Assembly: GCA_021325215.1 (NCBI GenBank)
Contig: JAJPHO010000125.1
Location: 1 to 54,597, forward strand
DNA length: 54,597 nt
Direction: 5' to 3'
From: Alphaproteobacteria bacterium
Lineage (GTDB): Bacteria > Pseudomonadota > Alphaproteobacteria > Rhodospirillales > Magnetospirillaceae
The position numbers and the translations under genes were made by a program. Below the pieces are notes generated by a model. It searched no databases. It was not told the DNA's origin and worked only from the letters and a program-made list of their open reading frames with translations. Of the stretch, positions 8,442-17,947 are shown in pieces (position 1 is the first letter of the stretch; each line of letters starts with the position of its first letter).

Positions 8442-9488
8442 ATGCGTATTCTTGTCGTTACCGATGCCTGGCATCCGCAAGTCAACGGTGTTGTCCGCAC
8501 TTTGGGCACGCTGCGGGACGAACTCACCCAGATGGGTCATGAGCCGATCTTCATCACGCCGGACCAGTTCCGCAGCGTGCCGTGCCCGACCTATCCGGAA
8601 ATCCGCCTCGCTTTGCGCCCCGGCCGCCGCCTGGCCCGCACCATCGAGGCGAACCAGCCCTGTGCCATCCATATCGCCACCGAGGGGCCACTGGGCTGGG
8701 CGGCGCGGCGCTATTGCCTGAAGCGGCGTTTGCCCTTCACCACGGCCTATCACACCAAGTTCCCGGAATATATCCGCGCCCGCTTCCGCGTGCCGTTGCC
8801 GATCAGCTATCGCATGGTCCGCAAGTTCCATGCGCCGGCCTCGGCCATCATGGTGGCGACCCAGACCATCCAGGACGAGCTGGAGCATCGCGGCTTCGAG
8901 CGCATCCGCCGCTGGTCGCGCGGCGTCGACACCGAGCTGTTCCGTCCGCGCACGCTAGAAGAGATCGAAGCGCTGGCGCCGGGTCTGAAGGATTTGCCCA
9001 AGCCGATCCATCTCTATGTCGGCCGTGTCGCGGTCGAGAAGAACATCCAGGCTTTCCTGGCCCTCGACCTGCCCGGCACCAAGCTGGTGGTGGGCGACGG
9101 CCCGCAGCTCGACGAGCTGCGCCGCAAATATCCCGACGTGGTGTTCGCCGGCGCCAAGGTGGGCGAGGAACTGGCGGCCCATTATTCCGCCTCGTCGGTC
9201 TTCGTGTTCCCCAGCCGCACCGACACTTTCGGTCTGGTGCTGCTCGAAGCTTTGGCCTCGGGCGTGCCCGTCGCCGCCTATCCGGTGCCGGGGCCGCTCG
9301 ATGTGATCGGCACTTCGCCGGCCGGCGTACTGTCCGAAGATCTGGCGGACGCGGCCCGCAAGGCGTTGTCCATCCCGGCGGAAACCTGCCGGGCGCATGC
9401 CTTGTCCTTCTCCTGGCAGGCTTGCACCCAGCAATTCCTCGATAATCTCTCTCCCTTCGATAAATCGCGCTGGACCGAGGCGGCTTGA
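8442..9488 (+). CDS. Group 1 (GT4) glycosyltransferase, probably glycolipid-forming (348 aa)
   Basis: GT-B retaining glycosyltransferase. The N-terminal acceptor domain begins MRILVVTDAWHPQVNGVVRTL, typical of lipid mannosyl/glucuronosyl-transferases. The C-terminal nucleotide-sugar domain carries HLYVGRVAVEKNIQAFL, VGDGPQLDELRRKYPDV and the EX7E-type SRTDTFGLVLLEALASGVPVAAYP. It directly abuts the phosphoesterase stop, so the two are translated together. By analogy with the alphaproteobacterial plcP-agt pair it would glycosylate the diacylglycerol released by the phosphoesterase, making glycolipid that replaces phospholipid. The sugar donor cannot be read from sequence. A role in another glycoconjugate remains possible. 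Confidence 0.85.
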   Translation: MRILVVTDAWHPQVNGVVRTLGTLRDELTQMGHEPIFITPDQFRSVPCPTYPEIRLALRPGRRLARTIEANQPCAIHIATEGPLGWAARRYCLKRRLPFTTAYHTKFPEYIRARFRVPLPISYRMVRKFHAPASAIMVATQTIQDELEHRGFERIRRWSRGVDTELFRPRTLEEIEALAPGLKDLPKPIHLYVGRVAVEKNIQAFLALDLPGTKLVVGDGPQLDELRRKYPDVVFAGAKVGEELAAHYSASSVFVFPSRTDTFGLVLLEALASGVPVAAYPVPGPLDVIGTSPAGVLSEDLADAARKALSIPAETCRAHALSFSWQACTQQFLDNLSPFDKSRWTEAA

Positions 9489-9535
9489 CCGGTTGCCTTG
9501 GTTCTGGGGATTTTGACATCGCGCTCATGGTGCAG

Positions 9536-9624
9536 CGGGGCAGCCTGCCCCGCACCCCCCGGGATCGTCGCGATGCTCCTCCGAGCGAGATGAGATTTCG
9601 GTTCAATCAAAGGTCATCTCGCTC
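9536..9624. repeat. Family E two-hairpin repeat, copy 1
   Basis: Hairpin 1 is CGGGGCA-GCC-TGCCCCG (9536-9552). After a conserved block ending ATGCTCCTCC comes the second inverted repeat GAGCGAGATGA (9583-9593) and TCATCTCGCTC (9614-9624) with a 20-nt loop. A second copy with identical spacing lies at 50236-50324. Where the copies differ inside stems, both sides change together. It lies downstream of the glycosyltransferase gene and may help terminate transcription, but the conserved central block is not explained by that. Confidence 0.85.
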
Positions 9625-9628
9625 TAAT

Positions 9629-9640
9629 GTTGATATCAAC
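9629..9640. promoter_or_regulatory. Perfect 12-bp palindrome upstream of MFS gene
   Basis: GTTGATATCAAC reads the same on both strands and ends 26 bases before the MFS start codon. Its place and symmetry suit an operator for a dimeric repressor, though no regulator gene is adjacent. It follows directly after the family E repeat, so it could be part of a longer copy of that element instead; copy 2 lacks it. Confidence 0.3.
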
Positions 9641-9666
9641 GTTATGCGCGTGACGCGGAGGTGCCG

Positions 9667-10863
9667 ATGAGTTCGTCCTATCGCTGGCTGATGGTTGCCG
9701 CCGGGGCCGTGCTGACCTGCATGGCGCTGGGGTCGGAATTCTCCCTCGCGGTCTATCTGCAGCCTCTGGGCGACAGCACCGGATGGTCTCGCGCCGGCAT
9801 CTCCGCGACCATGACCATCGATTTCCTCACCATGGGCTTCTCCGCTTTCGGCTGGGGCGCGCTCAGCGACCGGATCGGGCCGCGGCCGGTGGCGCTGATC
9901 GGCACCACCTTGATCGGAGCCGGGCAGCTGATCGCGGCACAGGCGCAATCGCTGCTGCTGTTCCAGCTGTCCTACGGCCTGGTGATCGGCCTGGGCACCG
10001 GCGCGATCTATGCGCCGCTGATGGCGGCGGCGGCCAATTGGTTCGAGACCCGGCGCGGGCTGGCGGTGTCGCTGGTCTCCTGCGGCTTCGGCGTGGCGCC
10101 GCTGACGGTGTCGCCTCTGGCGCGCTGGCTGGTGACCCAGCATGACTGGCGCTGGAGCATGACGGCGATCGCCTTGCTGGCCTGGGCGCTGATGTTTCCG
10201 GCGGCGCTGCTGCTGCGCCGGGGCGAGGTCTCATCGGGCAGCCCCGCCGCGCAGGCGGACGGAGCACCGGCCTCGTTGTCCGAGGCGCTGCGCTCCCCGC
10301 CATTCATCGTACTGGCCGCGACCTTTTTTCTGTGCTGCGGCGCTCATGCCGGGCCGATCTTCCATACGATGAGCTACGCCATCGCCTGCGGCATCGCGCC
10401 GATGAGCGCGGTCAGCATCTATAGTCTGGAAGGATTGGCGGGTCTGGGCGGACGATTGCTGTTTGGCCTGCTGGCGGACCGCTTCGGCACCAAGCGCGTG
10501 CTGGTCGGCGGCCTGTTCCTGCAGGCGGTGGTGGTCGGGCTCTATGTGCATGCCCGCGAGCTGGGAGAGTTCTATGCGCTGGCAGCGGTGCTGGGCACTG
10601 CCTATGGCGGGGTGATGCCGCTCTATGCGGCGCTGGCGCGGGATTACTTCCCGGCGAGCGTGATGGGTGGGGTCATGGGGGCCGCCGCGACGGTATCGAG
10701 CCTGGCGATGGCGCTGGGGCCGCTGGCTGGCGGCTGGGTATTCGACCGCTATGGCGACTATGGCTGGCTCTACGCCGCGTCCTGCGCCATCGGGCTGGGC
10801 GCGGTTGCCGTCTCGCTGGCCTTTCCGCCGGCCGCCTCCCAAGAAGGGCTGCGGCCGGCGTAA
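9667..10863 (+). CDS. MFS transporter, monocarboxylate/oxalate-formate antiporter-like (398 aa)
   Basis: A 12-helix major facilitator. The N-terminal half has the FSLAVYLQPLGDSTGWSRAGIS and GWGALSDRIGPRPVALIG pattern (the loop 2-3 motif GxLSDRxGxR), typical of the group related to oxalate/formate and monocarboxylate carriers. The second half repeats it as GRLLFGLLADRFGTKRVLVGG. GGAGG sits six bases before ATG 9667, so this start is preferred over the in-frame GTG at 9661. It stands alone between a repeat and the convergent tolC gene, which ends three bases past its stop. The substrate is unknown. Confidence 0.88.
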   Translation: MSSSYRWLMVAAGAVLTCMALGSEFSLAVYLQPLGDSTGWSRAGISATMTIDFLTMGFSAFGWGALSDRIGPRPVALIGTTLIGAGQLIAAQAQSLLLFQLSYGLVIGLGTGAIYAPLMAAAANWFETRRGLAVSLVSCGFGVAPLTVSPLARWLVTQHDWRWSMTAIALLAWALMFPAALLLRRGEVSSGSPAAQADGAPASLSEALRSPPFIVLAATFFLCCGAHAGPIFHTMSYAIACGIAPMSAVSIYSLEGLAGLGGRLLFGLLADRFGTKRVLVGGLFLQAVVVGLYVHARELGEFYALAAVLGTAYGGVMPLYAALARDYFPASVMGGVMGAAATVSSLAMALGPLAGGWVFDRYGDYGWLYAASCAIGLGAVAVSLAFPPAASQEGLRPA

Positions 10864-10866
10864 GGG

Positions 10867-12396
10867 CTACTCGTCTTTCTTCTTGTCGTCGCCGCCGAAC
10901 AGCGAGGGCAGGGATGGCATGTCGACATCGACGTCGGGCACGAAGGAGCGCCACACGGCTCCACCCGGCATCTCGCTGTCCGGAACCTTGCTGCCCTCAG
11001 GATAATCCTTGTCGATCCAGGGGCTCCAGGGCAGCCAGCTCACGTTGTCATAGTGGTCGGCGGCGTCATATTTTTCCACCGGCAGGGCCAAGGCATCGGC
11101 GTTCAGCTTGCCGATGGCAACCAGCAGCCCGTAAGCGGCGACGGCGGCATCATGGCGCGACCGTTCCAGCGCGATGCGGGCATCCAGCACTTCCTGGCGG
11201 GCGTTCAGCTCGTCGAGCACGGTGCGCGATCCGACCTTCAATTCCTGTTGCACGCCATCCAAGGCAACGAGATCGGCGCGCTCATTCTCTTCGAGCGAGA
11301 CGATACGGGCATTGTTGGATTGCAGATTCTGCCAGGAGCGTTTGATCGCATCGACGGTGCGGATGCGCTGCAGGTCGGTGGTCAGGCGGCGCTGGCCGAA
11401 AGTGTGTTTGGCGATGCGGGTGCGGGCCGAGGCGATGCCGCCGTCATAGAGCGGCACGTTCAGCGACAGCACGACCGTACCGGTGGTCAGCTGGGTCTGG
11501 GTATAGTCGGTATGGTTGGTATGGCTGCCGGTGGCGACAACCGACAGGTCGGGCATCAGGCCGGATTCGGCGGTATCGATGTCGGCCTCGGCGGCTTTCT
11601 CGGCGAAAACCGCGGCGCGCAGATCGGGATTGTTTTCGACCTGGGCCAGAGCGTCGTCGACATTCTTAGGCACCAGATTCGTCGGCACCGGAGGAGGATC
11701 GCTCAGTTCTCCCGGGATCAGGCCCGAGGCCAGGATGAAGGCCGAGCGTGACGTTTCGAGATTTCCCTCGAATTGGCGCAGGTCGGCGATGCCGCGTGCC
11801 AGGCGGGCTTCGGACTGGGCGACGTCGGTGCGGGTGACGTCCTTCACGCCATAGCGGGCGTCGGCCGCCTTTTTCTCATCCCGCAGGGATTTGACGAATT
11901 CCTGCTGGATCGCCAGGATCTTCTGGTCGCGATAAAGGTCGTAATAGGCCTGAACCACGCCGCCCAGCACCGTCTGTTCGGTCGAGGTCAGGATGGCCCG
12001 GCCGTTGGCGACGGCCCATTTGGAATGGGTCACGTCGGAATAGGCGCGCCCGCCGTCCCACAATTCCTGCTTGATCTGGACCGCCTCCTGGTCCGGCGAG
12101 CGGTCGTCGTGGGTCTTGTTGACGGCGGCGGGGCCATAGATCGAGGCCGCCACGGGCAGCCACACTTCATCGTGGCCGCGGCCATATTCGCCGCTGACGA
12201 TCACCTGCGGGCGGAACCCGCCCCAGGCGCGCGAGACGTCTTCGTCCGCCGCCCGCTGGCGGGCTCTGTCCGCCTCGAGCTGCGGGTTGGACTGATACGC
12301 CGAGATCAGGGCGTCCTGCATCGTCTGGGCACCGGCCGTTCCGGCCAGCAGGCTTGAGGCGGTCAGCGAGCCCAGCAACAGCGAGCGAAGGCGCAC
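10867..12396 (-). CDS. TolC family outer membrane protein of type I secretion (509 aa)
   Basis: Outer-membrane exit duct. A signal peptide (about residues 1-23, ending AGTAGA|QT) precedes TMQDALISAYQSNPQLEADRARQRAADEDV, the typical start of TolC/PrtF proteins, and then two repeats of long coiled-coil and strand segments. The C-terminal tail after about residue 440 is unusual: PWSPWIDKDYPEGSKVPDSE and a charged end (FGGDDKKKDE). It is the last gene of the ABC-HlyD-TolC series, three bases after hlyD. The start codon is GTG with AAGGAGAAG in front. It presumably exports a protein encoded elsewhere, because no RTX or S-layer substrate is in the window. Confidence 0.9.
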   Translation of the reverse strand: MRLRSLLLGSLTASSLLAGTAGAQTMQDALISAYQSNPQLEADRARQRAADEDVSRAWGGFRPQVIVSGEYGRGHDEVWLPVAASIYGPAAVNKTHDDRSPDQEAVQIKQELWDGGRAYSDVTHSKWAVANGRAILTSTEQTVLGGVVQAYYDLYRDQKILAIQQEFVKSLRDEKKAADARYGVKDVTRTDVAQSEARLARGIADLRQFEGNLETSRSAFILASGLIPGELSDPPPVPTNLVPKNVDDALAQVENNPDLRAAVFAEKAAEADIDTAESGLMPDLSVVATGSHTNHTDYTQTQLTTGTVVLSLNVPLYDGGIASARTRIAKHTFGQRRLTTDLQRIRTVDAIKRSWQNLQSNNARIVSLEENERADLVALDGVQQELKVGSRTVLDELNARQEVLDARIALERSRHDAAVAAYGLLVAIGKLNADALALPVEKYDAADHYDNVSWLPWSPWIDKDYPEGSKVPDSEMPGGAVWRSFVPDVDVDMPSLPSLFGGDDKKKDE

Positions 12397-12399
12397 GGC

Positions 12400-13797
12400 T
12401 TACTTCTCCTTGAAGGAATGAGTCAGGCTGTCGATCAGCGGCTTCATCAGATAGCGAATCACCGACTGTTCGCCGCGCTTGACCATCGCTTCCACGGCCT
12501 GGCCGCTGTGAAGCTTGTGGTCGCCCAGCCGATCGAGCTGATCCTGCGTGATCACCACACGGCCCTTGTAATAGGCGTTGCCGGAGCGCTGGTCGGTAAT
12601 GCGGTCGGCCGAGATGGTGTCGAGCGTGCCGTAGATCACCGGGGTCAGGCGATTATCGACGGCGCTGATATGGATCGCCGCCTGGTCGCCGACATGCACC
12701 GTATCGATGTCGAGCGGGCTGATCTGCACTTCGAGGACCAGCGTGTCGTTGTCCGGCACGATTTCCATGATGACGGCGCCCGGCGCCACCACGCCGCCCT
12801 TGGTATGGACGGCCAGGTTGAGCACCGTGCCGTCGACCGGCGCGGTCAGGTCGATGCGGCGCACCACGTCCTGGGCGGCGACCACCTTCTCGCGGGATTC
12901 GGCGATGCGGTTCTGAACCTCGCGCAGTTCCTTGGCGACCTCTTCCTGATGCTGCTTGTCGAGCTGGTAGCTCTGCAGCCTGGCTTCGCCGATGCCCTGC
13001 TCGGCGCGGGCGATGCTGGCGATATGGTCGCCGGTCTCGCCCTGCAGGCGGGCTTCCTCGCGCTGAAGCGCCAGCACGCGCGACTTGGTGACATAGCCGT
13101 CGTCGAGCAGGCCGGACAGGCCATGCAGCTCGTCCTGGATGGTGGCCAGCTGCACTTCCTTCGATTTCCGCAGGGCCTGCAGGCCGACGATCTGTTCCTT
13201 GTACTGCTCGACGCGCTGTTCGAGAATCTGCTTCTGGCCGTTGATCGCGGTGATCCGGGCCTGGAACAGATTGGTCTGGCCGGAGATCACCGAATCGTCG
13301 TGGGTCTCGGCAGCGTGATCGAGGACCTCCTTGGGATAGGTCGGCGCTTTGAGATTGTCGCGCTCGGCGATCAGACGGGCTTCCACGGCGAGGTTGGAAT
13401 CGAGATCGGACTCGAGAATATTGTACTGGGCGCGGGCGCGGGTGTCTTCCAGGCGGACCAGAACATCGCCGGCCTTAACCTTGCTGCCTTCCTCGACCAG
13501 GATATCGTGGACGATTCCGCCTTCCAGATGCTGGATGGTACGGCGGTTCGATTCCACCATCACCACGCCCGGGGCCACCGCGGCGCTGTCGATCGGGGCC
13601 ACCGAGGCCCAGATGCCGAATACGCCGAAGGTCAGGAAGATGATGATCGCGCCGATCCGGATCGGACGCCGCGGGTCGCTCATCTGCTCGCTATAGGGGA
13701 CTTCGTGATCGACTCGGTCGAAATAGGCCGAAATCGCGTTGGCACGTTCCTGGGCGTAGGTGGCGATCTTGTTGGTCACGGTCAGCTGCTTCGTCAT
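12400..13797 (-). CDS. HlyD family type I secretion periplasmic adaptor (465 aa)
   Basis: Membrane-fusion subunit linking the ABC transporter to TolC. A cytoplasmic N-terminus of about 45 residues is followed by a single membrane helix (IGAIIIFLTFGVFGIWASV). Next comes the lipoyl half VAPGVVMVESNRRTIQHLEGGIV, a long coiled-coil hairpin (about 110-290) and the second lipoyl half RIDLTAPVDGTVLNLAVHTKGGVV, ending with a beta-barrel domain. This is the PrtE/RsaE layout. The gene starts one base after the stop of the ABC gene and ends three bases before tolC, so the three are one transcription unit. Confidence 0.92.
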   Translation of the reverse strand: MTKQLTVTNKIATYAQERANAISAYFDRVDHEVPYSEQMSDPRRPIRIGAIIIFLTFGVFGIWASVAPIDSAAVAPGVVMVESNRRTIQHLEGGIVHDILVEEGSKVKAGDVLVRLEDTRARAQYNILESDLDSNLAVEARLIAERDNLKAPTYPKEVLDHAAETHDDSVISGQTNLFQARITAINGQKQILEQRVEQYKEQIVGLQALRKSKEVQLATIQDELHGLSGLLDDGYVTKSRVLALQREEARLQGETGDHIASIARAEQGIGEARLQSYQLDKQHQEEVAKELREVQNRIAESREKVVAAQDVVRRIDLTAPVDGTVLNLAVHTKGGVVAPGAVIMEIVPDNDTLVLEVQISPLDIDTVHVGDQAAIHISAVDNRLTPVIYGTLDTISADRITDQRSGNAYYKGRVVITQDQLDRLGDHKLHSGQAVEAMVKRGEQSVIRYLMKPLIDSLTHSFKEK

Positions 13798-13798
13798 G

Positions 13799-15541
13799 TC
13801 AAACCATCGAAATCGGCGAGTTCTGACCAGCGGCGGGTGCCGCGGCGGCGGCGCCCCCAGGCACGGCCTGGGGACGGAGATATTTACCGAGCACTTCGTC
13901 GCGCGGGCCGAAGCTTTCGACCAGGCCGCTATTCATCACCATGATGTGGTCGACGCTGGCCAGGATGTTCGGGCGGTGCGTGATCACCAGGGTGGTGCGT
14001 TTATGCTCCTTGAGCTGCGCGATGGTGCGGGCCAGGGCGGCCTCGCCGTCGCGGTCGAGGTTCGAGTTCGGCTCGTCGAGCACGATCAGGGCCGGAAGCT
14101 TATAGAGCGCGCGGGCCAGGCCGATGCGCTGGCGCTGGCCGCCCGACAGGGTAGCGCCGCCGGCGCCGATCATGGTGTCGTAGCCCTGCTGGAGCTGCAG
14201 GATCATGTCATGCACGCCGGCCAGGCGGGCCGCCTCGATCACCGCTTCGGGATCGACGGTGCCGAAGCGGGCGATGTTCTCGGCGACGGTGCCTTCGAAC
14301 AGCTCGATATCCTGCGGCAGATAGCCGATATGCGGGCCGAGCTGGTCCTTGTTCCAGGTCTGGATGTCCGAGCCGTCGATGCGGACCACGCCGGAATGGG
14401 CGTTCCACACGCCGACGATCAGGCGGGCCAGGCTCGACTTGCCGGCCGCGCTCGGGCCGATCACGCCCAGCACATCGCCGGCGGCGACGCGGAAGGACAG
14501 GCCCTTGATCACCGGAATATTGCTCATCGGCGGGGCGGCGATGACCCGCTCCAGTTCCAGCACGCCGGTCGGGGCCGGCAGTTCCATGTGGCGCTCGTCG
14601 GCGCGCACGGCGGCCAGGACGGCGTTCAGGCGGCTGTAGGAATTGCGGGCGGCCAGGAACTGCTTCCAGGTCGCGACGGCCATTTCGATCGGGGCCAGCG
14701 CCTTGCCCATCATGATCGACGAGGCGATCATCAGGCCGCCGGTGATCTCGTTGTGGATCACCAGATAGGCGCCGAAGCCCAGCATCGCGGTCTGCAGGGC
14801 GATACGGATGAATTTCGAGATGGCGATGATGACGCCGGCGCGGTCGCTGGCCACGGCCTGCAGCACCAGGGTCTGCTGACGGCGCTGCTGCCAGCGGGTC
14901 AGCATGGCGGGCGTCATGCCCATGGCGGCGATGGCTTCGGCGTTGCGCAGGCTGTTGTCCAGGGTGCGCGAGGCATTGACGCCGGCGACCGAGGCGTCGG
15001 TCAGAGTCTTGCGGGTTGCCAGTTCCTGGAACACCGCCAGCGCGAACAGCATGAGGCCGCCGACGGTGGAAACCACGCCCAGCAGCGGGTGGATCAGGAA
15101 CACGGCCAGCAGATAAATCGGCAGCCAGGGGGCGTCGAAGAAGGCGAACAGGCCCTGGCCGGTCAGGAATTCGCGCACGGTGTCGAGGTCGCGCACCGCC
15201 TGGCCGGTCATGCCGGGGCGCTGCAGGGCGCCCTTGAAGACGGCGTTGAACACGCGGGCCGACAGGGTGCGGTCCAGCAGGCCGCCGATGCGGACCAGCA
15301 CGCGGGAGCGCTGGGTCTCCAGGGCCGAATAGACCATGAACAGGATCATCGCGCCGACCGAGATCACCACCAGGGTGGTGATGGAACGGCTGGCCAGCAC
15401 GCGGTCATAGATCTGCAGCATATAAACCGGTGAGGTCAGCAGCAGCAGATTGATAAACAGGCTAAAAACGCCGGCCCAGATGAAGTGCTTCTTGAAAGTC
15501 TTGAGCACTTCTCTCAATTCATTGGTCTTCGCTTCGATCAT
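13799..15541 (-). CDS. Type I secretion ABC transporter, permease/ATPase (580 aa)
   Basis: PrtD/RsaD-like exporter half-transporter. A six-helix membrane domain (about residues 20-310) is followed by the ATPase: Walker A GPSAAGKSSLARL, Q-loop region IGYLPQDIELFEGTVAENIA, signature LSGGQRQRIGLARAL, Walker B LIVLDEPNSNLD and H-loop VITHRP. There is no N-terminal C39 peptidase domain, so the substrate should be an unprocessed protein with a C-terminal secretion signal (RTX or S-layer type) rather than a double-glycine leader peptide. A promoter with 17-nt spacing lies upstream at 15602-15630. Following genes are separated by 1 and 3 bases. Confidence 0.92.
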   Translation of the reverse strand: MIEAKTNELREVLKTFKKHFIWAGVFSLFINLLLLTSPVYMLQIYDRVLASRSITTLVVISVGAMILFMVYSALETQRSRVLVRIGGLLDRTLSARVFNAVFKGALQRPGMTGQAVRDLDTVREFLTGQGLFAFFDAPWLPIYLLAVFLIHPLLGVVSTVGGLMLFALAVFQELATRKTLTDASVAGVNASRTLDNSLRNAEAIAAMGMTPAMLTRWQQRRQQTLVLQAVASDRAGVIIAISKFIRIALQTAMLGFGAYLVIHNEITGGLMIASSIMMGKALAPIEMAVATWKQFLAARNSYSRLNAVLAAVRADERHMELPAPTGVLELERVIAAPPMSNIPVIKGLSFRVAAGDVLGVIGPSAAGKSSLARLIVGVWNAHSGVVRIDGSDIQTWNKDQLGPHIGYLPQDIELFEGTVAENIARFGTVDPEAVIEAARLAGVHDMILQLQQGYDTMIGAGGATLSGGQRQRIGLARALYKLPALIVLDEPNSNLDRDGEAALARTIAQLKEHKRTTLVITHRPNILASVDHIMVMNSGLVESFGPRDEVLGKYLRPQAVPGGAAAAAPAAGQNSPISMV

Positions 15542-15575
15542 GCCTGATTGCCTTAAGCTCTGCCGCCCCTGTCCA

Positions 15576-15591
15576 TCCCACGACAGTGGGA
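15576..15591 (-). other. Hairpin in the leader of the type I secretion operon
   Basis: TCCCAC-GACA-GTGGGA is a perfect 6-bp stem with a tetraloop, located between the predicted promoter (15602-15630) and the ABC gene start (15541). It would be near the 5' end of the mRNA and could protect it or mark a protein site. No poly-T follows, so it is not a terminator on either strand. Confidence 0.35.
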
Positions 15592-15601
15592 GTGTCGGCG
15601 C

Positions 15602-15630
15602 TATATAAGGGCCGCACGAGCCAATTGCAA
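15602..15630 (-). promoter_or_regulatory. Predicted sigma-70 type promoter for type I secretion operon
   Basis: On the minus strand TTGCAA (15630-15625) and TATATA (15607-15602) are separated by exactly 17 nt. The start of transcription would fall near 15595, about 55 bases before the ABC gene. It begins just inside the gap after the glycosyltransferase stop (15634), so the secretion genes can be transcribed independently of gmd. Confidence 0.55.
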
Positions 15631-15633
15631 ATG

Positions 15634-16743
15634 TTAGCGGCTCTTTTTGCGCTGCGCGTGGCGCCAGAGCCGCAGATCGGCCTGCAATATGTCGGCGATT
15701 TCAGACCATTGCCGGTCGCTTCCCGAGGCGATCAGCCGTTGTGATAAATTTCGGTAGACGGCCGGTTCACCAAAAATTTTCTTGATCGATCGCGCCAGGC
15801 CTGATGCGGAAACATCGTCGGCGACGAAGCCGCTTTTGCCGCCCTCGACCTGTTCCAGCAGGCCGCCAACCGGCGTCACCAGCGACGGCAGGCCGAGATG
15901 CTGCGCGATCGGCAGCACGCCGGACTGGCTGGCTTCCTGATAGGGCAGCACGGCGAGATCGGCATTGGCGAACAGATCGGGGATTTCCGCCTCGGCCGCC
16001 CAGCGCCGTTCGAGATCGACATTGCCGGGCAGAGGCCCGAGATCGAGCGGGCCCTGGCCGACCAGGCGCAGGCGAACCGGAAAATTCTCGCTTTCCAGCA
16101 GGCGCATCGCCTCGATCAGCCGATCGAGGCCCTTGTAAGGCAGCAGACGGCCGAAGAACAGCAGCCGGTGCGGCGCTTCGCCCAGCGTGCGGGCCGCGCC
16201 GGACCCATAGCGGAAGGCGCCGAGGCGCGAGCGGATTATCTTGGCCGCGGGAACGCGCTGTTCATCGGCAAGGCGGGTGGCGACGGCATCGGTCAGGCTG
16301 ACCAGCAGATCGGCCTGGCGGAAATCGTTCTTCAGCATCAGGCCGCGCCACAGGTGATTGTCGCCGGGATGCGGGGCGGCATCGTGCACCACCAGGGCAT
16401 AGGCGGCGCCGGCGCGGCGGATGGCGCCGGCCAGCAGCGGGTTCCACAGATGCACCATGGTGCACAGCGCGATCTGGGAGCCCTGCTCGCGCAGGAACCG
16501 GGTCAAGCTGGCGGCGATGGCGGGAAGACGCAGGAAGCCCAGCGCGAAGCCGCGCAGGTCGGTATAGGTGTCGATCGACAAGGTGGGCAGGCCGAGGGCG
16601 ATGGTCTCGGCATGCAAATCGGACTGCGCCGAGATCACCAGCGACAGCCGGACGCCGGGCTGGTCGCGCAGGGCGCGGGCCAGCTCCAGCGTATAGCGCG
16701 GTCCCCCGCCGCGCCGTCCCAGATGCCACAGCGTCAGGGACAA
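15634..16743 (-). CDS. GT4-type glycosyltransferase (369 aa)
   Basis: GT-B fold glycosyltransferase. The N-terminal domain begins SLTLWHLGRRGGGPRYTLELARAL, with the glycine-rich acceptor loop. The C-terminal donor domain shows LLFFGRLLPYKGLDRLIEAMRLL, LRLVGQGPLDLG, and ANADLAVLPYQEASQSGVLPIAQHLGLPSLVT in place of the usual EX7E region. It starts 19 bases after the gmd stop and is probably cotranscribed with it, so a GDP-mannose-derived sugar is a plausible donor product, for O-antigen or surface polysaccharide. The start is a TTG without a clear ribosome-binding site, so the exact N-terminus is uncertain. Confidence 0.82.
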   Translation of the reverse strand: MSLTLWHLGRRGGGPRYTLELARALRDQPGVRLSLVISAQSDLHAETIALGLPTLSIDTYTDLRGFALGFLRLPAIAASLTRFLREQGSQIALCTMVHLWNPLLAGAIRRAGAAYALVVHDAAPHPGDNHLWRGLMLKNDFRQADLLVSLTDAVATRLADEQRVPAAKIIRSRLGAFRYGSGAARTLGEAPHRLLFFGRLLPYKGLDRLIEAMRLLESENFPVRLRLVGQGPLDLGPLPGNVDLERRWAAEAEIPDLFANADLAVLPYQEASQSGVLPIAQHLGLPSLVTPVGGLLEQVEGGKSGFVADDVSASGLARSIKKIFGEPAVYRNLSQRLIASGSDRQWSEIADILQADLRLWRHAQRKKSR

Positions 16744-16762
16744 AGGCGGGGAGACGCCGGCC

Positions 16763-17818
<1,056 letters not shown>

Positions 17819-17829
17819 TTAGCGGCGAT

Positions 17830-17858
17830 CTGATAACAAGGGCCCGACTGCTTGCCAA
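17830..17858 (-). promoter_or_regulatory. Predicted sigma-70 type promoter for gmd
   Basis: On the minus strand TTGGCA (17858-17853) and TATCAG (17835-17830) are 17 nt apart, placing the transcription start near 17823, about 23 bases before the gmd ATG. Both hexamers are close to the housekeeping consensus. Confidence 0.5.
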
Positions 17859-17879
17859 CAGAAAACCAATCGGCCCTAT

Positions 17880-17893
17880 TTGGCGCGCGCCAA
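17880..17893. promoter_or_regulatory. Perfect 14-bp palindrome in gmd-asparaginase gap
   Basis: TTGGCGCGCGCCAA is fully self-complementary. It lies 22 bases upstream of the gmd -35 element and 55 bases before the asparaginase start, where an operator serving either gene could be. No dedicated regulator gene is adjacent. A chance palindrome of this length in GC-rich DNA is possible. Confidence 0.3.
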
Positions 17894-17947
17894 GAACCGA
17901 TCAAGCCGCTATCATCCGATATCCCTCCGGAAGTGCGACTTATCCAC

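Noticed and set aside
13760-15433. A 557-residue plus-strand open frame over the ABC transporter gene
   Set aside because: The minus strand has complete Walker A, signature and Walker B motifs; the plus-strand product is low-complexity His/Gln/Gly sequence.
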